A program made the translations under genes and the position numbers. 5,340 nucleotides of DNA from Gemmataceae bacterium. GTDB lineage: Bacteria > Planctomycetota > Planctomycetia > Gemmatales > Gemmataceae. Shown here piece after piece: positions 1-5,340 of the stretch. The stretch spans positions 1 to 5,340 of the forward strand of contig JANWVS010000184.1 of the NCBI GenBank assembly GCA_025056835.1, read 5' to 3'. The notes below the pieces were generated by a model. The model saw nothing but the letters and a program-made list of their open reading frames with translations. It was not told the DNA's origin and did not search any database. Positions within the stretch are counted from its first letter, which is position 1; each line of letters begins with the position of its first letter.

Positions 1-822
1 GCTAAGCCGGGATTCATCAGCGCCGTAGGCGACGTCGGGGCGCGTGTTATTTTGTTGCTGGGCGACTTTGGCCTGTATGCCGCCCGCACGTTGGGTTGGC
101 TGGCCCGACGCCGGCCGGCGCCGCGGACGTTGCTCCCCTGTTTGTACCTCGTCGGCGTTCGCAGCGTTCCGGTCATCGCTGTCACGGGCATGTTTATCGG
201 TATGGTCATGGCCGTGCAGATGTTCAACCAGTTCAACATCATGGGAATGGCCACCCGGCTGGGGTCGATGATCAACATCACCTTGGTCCGCGAATTGGGA
301 CCGGTGTTGGCGGCCACGATGCTCGCCGGACGAGTCGGCAGCGCCATGGCCGCGGAACTGGCCACCATGAAAGTGACCGAGCAGATCGACGCCCTTTATT
401 GTCTCGGAGCCCACCCGCTGCACTATCTCGTCGTCCCACGCCTGATCGCCTGCACGCTGCTCATTCCTCTGCTGACCATCTTGGCCGATTTTATGGGAAT
501 CATGGGCGGCGCCGTGATTTGCACGCGCGTCTATGGCGTCGAATCGCATTATTACTGGGAACACGCTCAGGGCTACGTGCAGATGTGGGATGTGGCCATG
601 GGACTGATCAAATCGATCTTCTTCGGCGTGGCCATCGCCCTCATCAGCTGTCATCGCGGCCTCAACAGCCAGGCGGGGGCCGAGGGCGTGGGCCGGGCGG
701 CGACCGAATCGTTCGTCGCCTCCTTCATCGCGATCCTGGTTATCGATTTCTTCCTCGGAATGCTGTTGATCGATCTCCACGAGCTGATCTTGGGACCAAG
801 CGGACGCTTCATGTTCCGCTGA
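1..822 (+). CDS. mlaE: MlaE-family ABC lipid transporter permease (5' partial)
   Basis: This is the inner-membrane permease of an Mla/MCE phospholipid transport complex; a dimer would pair with two MlaF ATPases and a ring of MlaD. The frame is open from base 1 and gives 273 residues. A TTG at 52 could start a 256-residue protein, but the residues before it (FISAVGDVGARV) match the N-terminal interfacial helix of E. coli MlaE as I recall it. The true start is therefore probably a few codons outside the window. Counting from base 1, family hallmarks are GMFIGMVMAVQ (63-73), the conserved RELGPVLAATMLAGRVGSAM stretch (97-116) with AAELATMKVTEQIDAL after it (117-132), and GLIKSIFFG near 201-209. 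Hydrophobic segments lie at about 56-80, 143-176, 198-217 and 238-259. The family is about 260 residues, so very little is missing. It is the first visible gene of mlaE-mlaF-mlaD. Family assignment is firm; the transported lipid and its direction are not visible. Confidence 0.95.
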   Translation, partial: AKPGFISAVGDVGARVILLLGDFGLYAARTLGWLARRRPAPRTLLPCLYLVGVRSVPVIAVTGMFIGMVMAVQMFNQFNIMGMATRLGSMINITLVRELGPVLAATMLAGRVGSAMAAELATMKVTEQIDALYCLGAHPLHYLVVPRLIACTLLIPLLTILADFMGIMGGAVICTRVYGVESHYYWEHAQGYVQMWDVAMGLIKSIFFGVAIALISCHRGLNSQAGAEGVGRAATESFVASFIAILVIDFFLGMLLIDLHELILGPSGRFMFR

Positions 823-838
823 GCGCGACGTTGCCGGA

Positions 839-845
839 AAGGAGG
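839..845 (+). promoter_or_regulatory. Shine-Dalgarno sequence of mlaF
   Basis: AAGGAGG lies in the 26-base gap between mlaE and mlaF. It is a near-perfect anti-SD match but ends only 3 bases before the ATG at 849, which is shorter than usual. The next in-frame ATG (894) would remove the start of the ABC domain, so 849 is still the best start. The in-frame open reading region extends far upstream through mlaE, but translation there has no homology sense. Confidence 0.7.
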
Positions 846-848
846 AGC

Positions 849-1640
849 ATGACCGATTGGCCCGGGGCCGTCCTGGAATTGCAAGACGTCGGCATGTCGT
901 TCGGCCCGCAGCCCGTCCTTGCCGGGATCTCGTTCGCCGTACCCAAGGGGCAGACCTTGGTCATCGTCGGCGAGAGCGGCTGCGGCAAGACCGTGTTGCT
1001 GAAACTGCTCATCGGCCTGATGCGGCCCACGGCGGGCCGGGTGGTGTTTGACGGCCGCGTTCTCTCCGAGTTGAGCGACCGGGAATTGACCCAGCAGCGC
1101 CTCCGCTTCGGCTTCCTGTTTCAAGGAGCGGCGCTGTTCGACAGCCTGTCGGTCTACGATAACGTCGCCTTCGGCCTGCGCGAACAGCGGCGGCTGAAGG
1201 AGGCGGAGATCGAGCACGAAGTCCGCAGCCGGCTGGCGGAAGTCGGCCTCCCCAGCGGCATTGAGCACAAGAAACCGGCGGAATTGTCCGGCGGCATGAA
1301 AAAGCGCGTCGGCCTGGCCCGGGCGTTGGCTCTCAATCCCGAGGTCATGCTCTACGATGAACCGACGACGGGACTGGATCCGATCATGAGCGACGTGATT
1401 AACGAGCTGATCCTGCAAACCCGGCGGAAGCATCCGGTGACAAGCATCGTGGTCACGCACGACATGAAGACCGTCGCCAAGGTGGCCGACCGCGTCGTGA
1501 TGCTGTATCCGCTGGCGCGGCTCCGCCCCGGCGAAAACCAGGTGGTCTTCGATGGACCGCCGGCGGCCCTGGCCGAGGCAGCCGACGAGCGCGTGCGGCA
1601 ATTCGCCGCCGGCGTGGCGGGCGCCCGCTTGCAAGAATAA
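849..1640 (+). CDS. mlaF: MlaF-family ABC transporter ATP-binding protein
   Basis: This 263-residue cytoplasmic ATPase would power the MlaE permease for lipid transport between inner and outer membranes. All nucleotide-binding motifs are present and intact: Walker A GESGCGKT (41-48), Q-loop glutamine (Q92, in FLFQGAALF), ABC signature LSGGMKKR (146-153), Walker B VMLYDE (166-171) with the catalytic Glu, D-loop GLDP, and H-loop His204 in VVTHD. The FQGAALFDSLSVYDNVAF stretch is typical of the Mla/Ttg2A/Mkl subgroup rather than other ABC ATPases. The ATG at 849 follows a strong SD and places the domain start at the normal distance. Compared with E. coli MlaF as I recall it, the protein ends soon after RVRQF (GVAGARLQE) and lacks most of the C-terminal tail. 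It also has a slightly longer loop near residues 220-232 (PLARLRPGENQ). It lies 26 bases after mlaE and 33 before mlaD, probably in one operon. Confidence 0.95.
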   Translation: MTDWPGAVLELQDVGMSFGPQPVLAGISFAVPKGQTLVIVGESGCGKTVLLKLLIGLMRPTAGRVVFDGRVLSELSDRELTQQRLRFGFLFQGAALFDSLSVYDNVAFGLREQRRLKEAEIEHEVRSRLAEVGLPSGIEHKKPAELSGGMKKRVGLARALALNPEVMLYDEPTTGLDPIMSDVINELILQTRRKHPVTSIVVTHDMKTVAKVADRVVMLYPLARLRPGENQVVFDGPPAALAEAADERVRQFAAGVAGARLQE

Positions 1641-1664
1641 AACGTCGGTACGGAACGCGCACCT

Positions 1665-1670
1665 GGGAGA
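1665..1670 (+). promoter_or_regulatory. Shine-Dalgarno-like sequence of mlaD; two possible ATG starts
   Basis: GGGAGA lies in the 33-base mlaF-mlaD gap. Its GGAG core ends 4 bases before the ATG at 1674 and 10 bases before a second in-frame ATG at 1680. The short spacing resembles that of mlaF, so 1674 is kept, but a start at 1680 (two residues shorter) is equally possible. The difference has no effect on the domains. Confidence 0.5.
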
Positions 1671-1673
1671 CCC

Positions 1674-3032
1674 ATGACCATGAACGATCAAGCGATTCGC
1701 TTTCGCCTGGGCGTCTTCTTGCTCTTGGCTATGATCCTGTTGGGCGTGTTGATCTTGATGTTCGGCGGGCTGCCCAATTACTTCAAGAAATCGACCCATT
1801 ACACTCTCGTCTTCGCCAACGCTCCGGGCGTCGCCCCGGGAACGCCGGTGAAGCGCTCCGGCATTCGCGTCGGCGAGGTCCAAACGATCCGCCTGGACAA
1901 CGAAACCGGCAACGTGTTGATCGGCATCCGCGTCGATGAGCAATATGCCCTGCGCCAAGGCGACCGCCCGACCATCCTCCAGGGCTTGCTGGGCGGCGAC
2001 GTTTCCATCGCCTTTCTGCCGGTCGACGATCCCAAGAAGCGAAAGGCTGAATTGGTCCCGCCGGGCGCGACCATCGAAGGCTACTTGCAGCCTGACGCCG
2101 GCGCCCTGTTGCAGCGCACCACCGACTTGATGCCGCAGGCCCAGGAAGCGCTGATCGAAATCCGCAAGGCCTTTGCCCGGCTCGACCGGTGGGCGCCGGA
2201 CATGGAGAAGTTTTTCGAGGACCTCCGCGAACTGACCAAGAGCGTCCAGAACGCCGTCCCGGAGCTGAAAAAGACCAACGACGAAATTCGCGAGCTGGTC
2301 AAGACGGCGCGGCAAGCAATCCCCGACTTGAGGAAAACCGGCGACGAAATCGCCAATACGGCCCGTATCCTCGGCAAAGTCGGCGAACGGGTCGACACGT
2401 TTTTGATGGCCAACGAGGACAAGCTGGCCAAGTCGCTTGATCGCATTCAAGAGGCCCTCAAGAAGGTCAGCGAGGTGCTCAGCGACGAAAACCAGAAGAA
2501 TATCAGCGCCCTCCTTAAGAACGTTCGCGACGCCAGCGACAAACTCGACGATTTTGCCAAGGACACGCGGGCGTTTCTCAAGGAAGGCGCCGGCGCGATG
2601 AAATCGCTCGGCGAAACGCTGACCAGGACGGACGAGGTCATCGCCCATCTCAACAAGGCGACCAAACCGCTCGGCGAGCGCGGACCGACCATCATGAAAA
2701 ACCTCGAAGAAAGCACGGCGCAGTTGAATCGGGCCTTGACTGACGTGCGGGAGGTGCTCCAGGCCGTGGCCCGCAACGACGGCACGGTCCAACGACTGCT
2801 CTCCGATCCTTCGCTGTACAACCATCTCAACGATTCCGCCGAGATGGTGGCCCGCATCTTGCCCCGGCTCGACCGCGTGCTCCGCGACGTGGAGATCTTT
2901 GCCGACAAAATCGCCCGTCGGCCGGAATCGCTCGGCTTGGGCGGCGTCCTTCGCCCCAGCAGCGGCCTGAAGGAAAACCCGACGATCCTGCCGTATTATC
3001 GCCTGACACCGGGGTCCATCATTGAGCCGTGA
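1674..3032 (+). CDS. mlaD: MlaD-family MCE domain protein with long helical C-terminus
   Basis: This is the substrate-binding component of the Mla/MCE lipid transporter, anchored in the inner membrane and facing the periplasm. It has 452 residues. A short N-terminus is followed by one transmembrane segment (about 12-31, FLLLAMILLGVLILMFGG) and an MCE domain (about 41-120) with the typical VAPGTPVKRSGIRVGEVQTI stretch at 53-72. From about 145 to 410 the sequence is charged, predicted helical and heptad-like. It includes a 21-residue repeat (VPELKKTNDEI at 195 and IPDLRKTGDEI at 216). A motif common in large MCE proteins, NDGTVQRLLSDPSLYNHL, is at 368-385. The last 40 or so residues are Pro/Gly-rich, ending LTPGSIIEP. 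E. coli MlaD is only about 180 residues, so this is the extended type. Known relatives with long helical regions (PqiB) form a needle-like channel above the hexameric MCE ring, and a similar role is inferred here. It is the last gene of the operon, and its stop codon lies inside a palindrome shared with the convergent gene. Confidence 0.92.
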   Translation: MTMNDQAIRFRLGVFLLLAMILLGVLILMFGGLPNYFKKSTHYTLVFANAPGVAPGTPVKRSGIRVGEVQTIRLDNETGNVLIGIRVDEQYALRQGDRPTILQGLLGGDVSIAFLPVDDPKKRKAELVPPGATIEGYLQPDAGALLQRTTDLMPQAQEALIEIRKAFARLDRWAPDMEKFFEDLRELTKSVQNAVPELKKTNDEIRELVKTARQAIPDLRKTGDEIANTARILGKVGERVDTFLMANEDKLAKSLDRIQEALKKVSEVLSDENQKNISALLKNVRDASDKLDDFAKDTRAFLKEGAGAMKSLGETLTRTDEVIAHLNKATKPLGERGPTIMKNLEESTAQLNRALTDVREVLQAVARNDGTVQRLLSDPSLYNHLNDSAEMVARILPRLDRVLRDVEIFADKIARRPESLGLGGVLRPSSGLKENPTILPYYRLTPGSIIEP

Positions 3033-3046
3033 CAGGCCCCTGTCAC
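3029..3046. terminator. Perfect inverted repeat spanning both convergent stop codons; possible bidirectional terminator hairpin
   Basis: The sequence GTGACAGGCCCCTGTCAC forms an 8-bp perfect inverted repeat (3029-3036 with 3039-3046) around two bases; a folded RNA would more likely form 7 bp with a 4-base loop. The left arm holds the TGA of mlaD (3030-3032) and the right arm holds the TGA of the minus-strand epimerase gene (3043-3045 read in reverse). Only 10 bases separate the genes. No T-run follows on either strand, so it is not a classical intrinsic terminator. A role in ending transcription or protecting mRNA 3' ends is inferred from position only. Confidence 0.4.
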
Positions 3047-4065
3047 ACCGGGACGGCCACGGCGCCCTTGATGGTCCCGGCCTGCGTGCGATACCAGGCC
3101 AAAGTCTCGGCCATGGCGTCGTCGAAGGCCACCCGCGGCCGATAGCCAAGGATCCGCCGGGCCTTTTCGATGCTGAAGTCGAGGTTGTAGCCGATGAACT
3201 TCAGTTTGGCAAAACTATAGGGCGGCGCGTGCTTAGCGCCGAACAGCCGCCAGAGCGTCTCGTACCACCAGGTGACATGGCGGGCGACCCACAGCGGCGG
3301 CCCGAGGCCCGGCCGCGGCAAATCGAGGGCGTCGGCGATTTTTTCGATAAAGCGCCGCTTGCTGACCACTTCGCCGTCCGTGACGTTAAACGCTTCGCCC
3401 ACAGCCGCGTCGTTCTCCAACGCCAGAAAAACAGCGTCGACGAGATTGCGGATGAAAATCGTGTTGAGCAAACGCCGACCGCCGCCCGGATAACGAATCA
3501 ACCGGCACCTGAGGTTGTCGATGATCCGGGGCAGCACCGTGCGGTCGCCTGGGCCGTAGATGAACCCCGGCCGCACGGCCACGACAGGAATGCCGAAGTC
3601 GCGGTGATATTGAAAGGCGAGCACCTCCGCTTCAACCTTCGATTGCGTGTAGCCGTCGCGATGGCGGCGCGGCAGCGGCGCCGTCTCATCGGTGCCGTAG
3701 TGGTGGCCCGCCGCGTAAACGCCCAAGCTGCTCATGTGAACGAAGCGGCCCAGCGCCAATCCCTTGCAGGCGTCGAGCAAAACGCGCAGCGACTCGACGT
3801 TGGCGCGCCGATATTCTTCCAGAGGCCCCCAATCGCCGACCTTGGCGGCGCAGTGAATGACCGCTTCGACGTCGGCCACGGCTTGGCGGACGACGCCCGC
3901 GTCGTGCAGTTCGCCGCGAAAGACGGTAACTCCCGGTTCTTTTTCAAGGTGGCTCAAAGCGCTTGTCGGCCTGGCGAGCAGGTGCAGCGGCCAGCCGCGG
4001 CGCAGGCAAGCCTCGGCGATGTGGCCGCCGACAAAGCCGCTGGCACCGGTGATTAAAGTTCGCAT
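3043..4065 (-). CDS. NAD-dependent epimerase/dehydratase (extended SDR, 3-beta-HSD/OleD-like)
   Basis: This 340-residue cytoplasmic oxidoreductase belongs to the extended short-chain dehydrogenase/reductase superfamily. The N-terminal Rossmann fold carries the dinucleotide-binding motif TGASGFVG (6-13). HCAAKVGDWG (71-80) is the usual cofactor-contact strand, SS at 112-113 supplies the active-site Ser, and YTQSK (139-143) is the catalytic YxxxK. RPGFIYGPGD (165-174) is the typical substrate-domain entry. The AAKxGxWG form, the RPGFIYGPGDRTVLPR region and the C-terminal part with a tryptophan-rich segment (265-273) resemble 3-beta-hydroxysteroid dehydrogenase or OleD-like reductases more than classical UDP-galactose epimerases. 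The substrate cannot be read from sequence. The ATG at 4065 puts the Rossmann motif at the usual distance from the N-terminus; the frame is open further upstream, but that part overlaps the preceding gene. A weak purine-rich AGAAAGA (minus strand, 4071-4077) may be the SD. It lies 23 bases after the glutamate dehydrogenase gene, so co-transcription is likely. Confidence 0.88.
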   Translation of the reverse strand: MRTLITGASGFVGGHIAEACLRRGWPLHLLARPTSALSHLEKEPGVTVFRGELHDAGVVRQAVADVEAVIHCAAKVGDWGPLEEYRRANVESLRVLLDACKGLALGRFVHMSSLGVYAAGHHYGTDETAPLPRRHRDGYTQSKVEAEVLAFQYHRDFGIPVVAVRPGFIYGPGDRTVLPRIIDNLRCRLIRYPGGGRRLLNTIFIRNLVDAVFLALENDAAVGEAFNVTDGEVVSKRRFIEKIADALDLPRPGLGPPLWVARHVTWWYETLWRLFGAKHAPPYSFAKLKFIGYNLDFSIEKARRILGYRPRVAFDDAMAETLAWYRTQAGTIKGAVAVPV

Positions 4066-4088
4066 AGTTATCTTTCTAAGCGGCCGCC

Positions 4089-5340
4089 TTACGGATACAA
4101 CCCACGCCGGGCCTTTTCCTTCGACACTTTTTCCACACCCAGGCAGAGCGCCGCCGTTCGCATCGCCACTTTGCGGTCCTTGGCGAACTTGCGGACCTGG
4201 TGAAACGCCTTGAGCATGAGCGTTTCGAGGCGATGGTTGACCTCCGCCTCGCTCCAGAAGAACTGTTGCATGTCCTGCACCCATTCGAAGTACGACACGG
4301 TCACCCCGCCGGCGTTGCACAGCACGTCGGGGATCACGAAGATGTCGCTGTTGGCGAGGACGGCATCGGCCTCGGGGGTAGTCGGCCCGTTGGCCCCTTC
4401 GGCAAGAATCCGACAGCGCAGCCGCGGAGCATTGTCGCCGGTGATCTGTCGTTCCAAGGCGGCGGGCACTAGCACCGTGCAGGGTGTCGTCAACAGTTCG
4501 GCCGGGTCGAGAGGCTCGGCGCCGCGGAAGTCGCGAAGCAAGGCCCCGCTGGCCATATGACGGTTCAGGGCCGCAATGTCGATGCCGCGCGGGTTCTTGA
4601 TTGCCCCATAGCGGTCGCCGATGGCGATGATCTTGACGCCGCGTGTTGCCAGCTCCTGACAGACGACCGAGCCGACGTTGCCGTAGCCCTGGACGACGTC
4701 GGTGGCGTCGGCCGGACCATGGCGGATTTCGTGGAGCGCCTGTTGAATGCAGTAGACCACGCCGCGGCCGGTAGCCTCGCGACGGCCGGCGCAACCGCCT
4801 AGTTCGACCGGCTTGCCCGTGACGATCTCGGGACAGGCATAGCCCACCGACATGGAATAGGTGTCCATGATCCAAGCCATGGTTTGTTCGTCGGTGCCCA
4901 GGTCGGGGGCCATGACATCCATCCGCGGGCCGATGACGCACAGGATTTCCTCAGTGAAGCGACGGGTGAGGCGCTCGCGTTCGCGGACCGAGAGCGCTGC
5001 CGGGTCGCAGGCGATGCCCCCCTTACCGCCGCCGAAGGGCAGGTTCATAATGCCGCACTTCCACGACATCCACATCGCCAAGGCGGCGACTTCGCCCAAG
5101 TCGACCGCCGGATGATAGCGCAAGCCCCCTTTGGCCGGCCCGCTCGTTAGGCTGTGTTGCACGCGAACGCCGAGGAAATTCTGCGTGCGACCGTCGTCCA
5201 TTTCGATCGGGACGCTCACGACGAGCGAGCGCTTCGGCTTGGCCAGCCGTTGCAGGACGTTAGGGTCGAGATCGAGCGCCCGGGCGACGCCTTCGAGTTG
5301 CTTGACGGCCATTTGAAAGACCGGCGACTCCTCGAAAATG
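4089..5340 (-). CDS. gdhA: Glutamate dehydrogenase, Glu/Leu/Phe/Val family (5' partial)
   Basis: This enzyme interconverts glutamate and 2-oxoglutarate plus ammonium with NAD(P), linking nitrogen and carbon metabolism in the cytoplasm. An ATG at 5312 would give 407 residues, but the frame stays open to the window edge and encodes IFEESPVFQ just before it. This looks like the genuine N-terminal helix, so the start is probably just outside. Counting from the 5312 Met, the substrate and catalytic residues match the clostridial enzyme in kind and spacing: K61 (GPAKGG), K85 (SWKCG), catalytic K97 (GGGKGG) and D137 (APDLGT). K61, where leucine dehydrogenases have Leu, and S340 (TVSYFEW) point to glutamate as substrate. 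The Rossmann motif is GYGNVGS (209-215). The acidic residue in AIGDRYG (230-236) suggests NAD preference, which is less certain. The remaining conserved blocks (LAEGANGPTTPEAD, IPDVLCNAGGVTVSYFEW) are intact. It resembles the RocG/GudB type of about 420 residues, and heads the visible minus-strand pair. Confidence 0.94.
   Translation of the reverse strand, partial: IFEESPVFQMAVKQLEGVARALDLDPNVLQRLAKPKRSLVVSVPIEMDDGRTQNFLGVRVQHSLTSGPAKGGLRYHPAVDLGEVAALAMWMSWKCGIMNLPFGGGKGGIACDPAALSVRERERLTRRFTEEILCVIGPRMDVMAPDLGTDEQTMAWIMDTYSMSVGYACPEIVTGKPVELGGCAGRREATGRGVVYCIQQALHEIRHGPADATDVVQGYGNVGSVVCQELATRGVKIIAIGDRYGAIKNPRGIDIAALNRHMASGALLRDFRGAEPLDPAELLTTPCTVLVPAALERQITGDNAPRLRCRILAEGANGPTTPEADAVLANSDIFVIPDVLCNAGGVTVSYFEWVQDMQQFFWSEAEVNHRLETLMLKAFHQVRKFAKDRKVAMRTAALCLGVEKVSKEKARRGLYP

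Noticed and set aside
96..848. In-frame open extension upstream of the mlaF start, overlapping mlaE in another frame.
   Set aside because: The translation is low-complexity (Arg, His, Gly) and unlike any ABC protein. The ATG at 849 has a strong SD and gives a normal-length ATPase.
651..3149. A very long open frame on the minus strand (about 830 codons) opposite mlaE, mlaF and mlaD.
   Set aside because: It lies antisense to three clear, well-conserved genes. Its translation is rich in Arg, Gln, Ala, Gly, His and Asp with no recognisable domain, as expected for the complement of GC-rich codons with few stops.
3022..4056. Plus-strand open frame of about 344 codons opposite the epimerase gene.
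   Set aside because: It is the complement of a well-supported gene with intact catalytic motifs, and its own translation shows no domain or SD signal.
4080..4087. GCGGCCGC palindrome between the two minus-strand genes.
   Set aside because: An 8-base GC palindrome is expected by chance in GC-rich DNA. It is too short, and has no T-run, to support a terminator or operator call.
4066..4941. In-frame open extension upstream of the epimerase ATG, overlapping the glutamate dehydrogenase gene on the same strand.
   Set aside because: The extension is out of frame with the conserved dehydrogenase and has no homology sense. The Rossmann motif begins at residue 6 after the ATG at 4065, as usual for this family.

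Overview
The window looks like chromosomal DNA from a GC-rich, Gram-negative-type (two-membrane) bacterium. A planctomycete is my best guess. It rests on the general look of the genes: a long MlaD with an extended helical C-terminus, and a stand-alone mlaE-mlaF-mlaD cluster. No rRNA or other phylogenetic marker is present, so this assignment is an inference. Almost all of the sequence is coding: two blocks of genes face each other and meet at about position 3037.

Left block, plus strand (1-3032): three closely spaced genes for an Mla/MCE-type ABC lipid transporter. They are the permease mlaE (5' end cut by the window edge), the ATPase mlaF, and the membrane-anchored substrate-binding protein mlaD. 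The gaps are 26 and 33 bases, each with a Shine-Dalgarno-like sequence, so the three are probably one operon. MlaE and MlaF would form the inner-membrane ABC core. MlaD would sit on its periplasmic side, where its MCE ring and long helical extension would carry lipid between inner and outer membranes. No mlaB or mlaC follows, because mlaD is the last gene before the convergent block.

Right block, minus strand (3043-5340): a hexameric-type glutamate dehydrogenase (its start lies just beyond the right edge), followed 23 bases downstream by an extended short-chain dehydrogenase/reductase of the NAD-dependent epimerase / 3-beta-HSD / OleD-like type. The spacing suggests co-transcription. No biochemical link between the two enzymes is obvious.

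The blocks converge with only 10 bases between the two stop codons. The junction is an 18-base inverted repeat that contains both stops and may form a shared hairpin at the ends of both transcripts. I found no tRNA, rRNA, CRISPR array, insertion sequence or other mobile element, and no convincing novel system. The most notable points are the stop-codon palindrome, the long MlaD C-terminus, and an MlaF that seems to lack the C-terminal tail known from E. coli.
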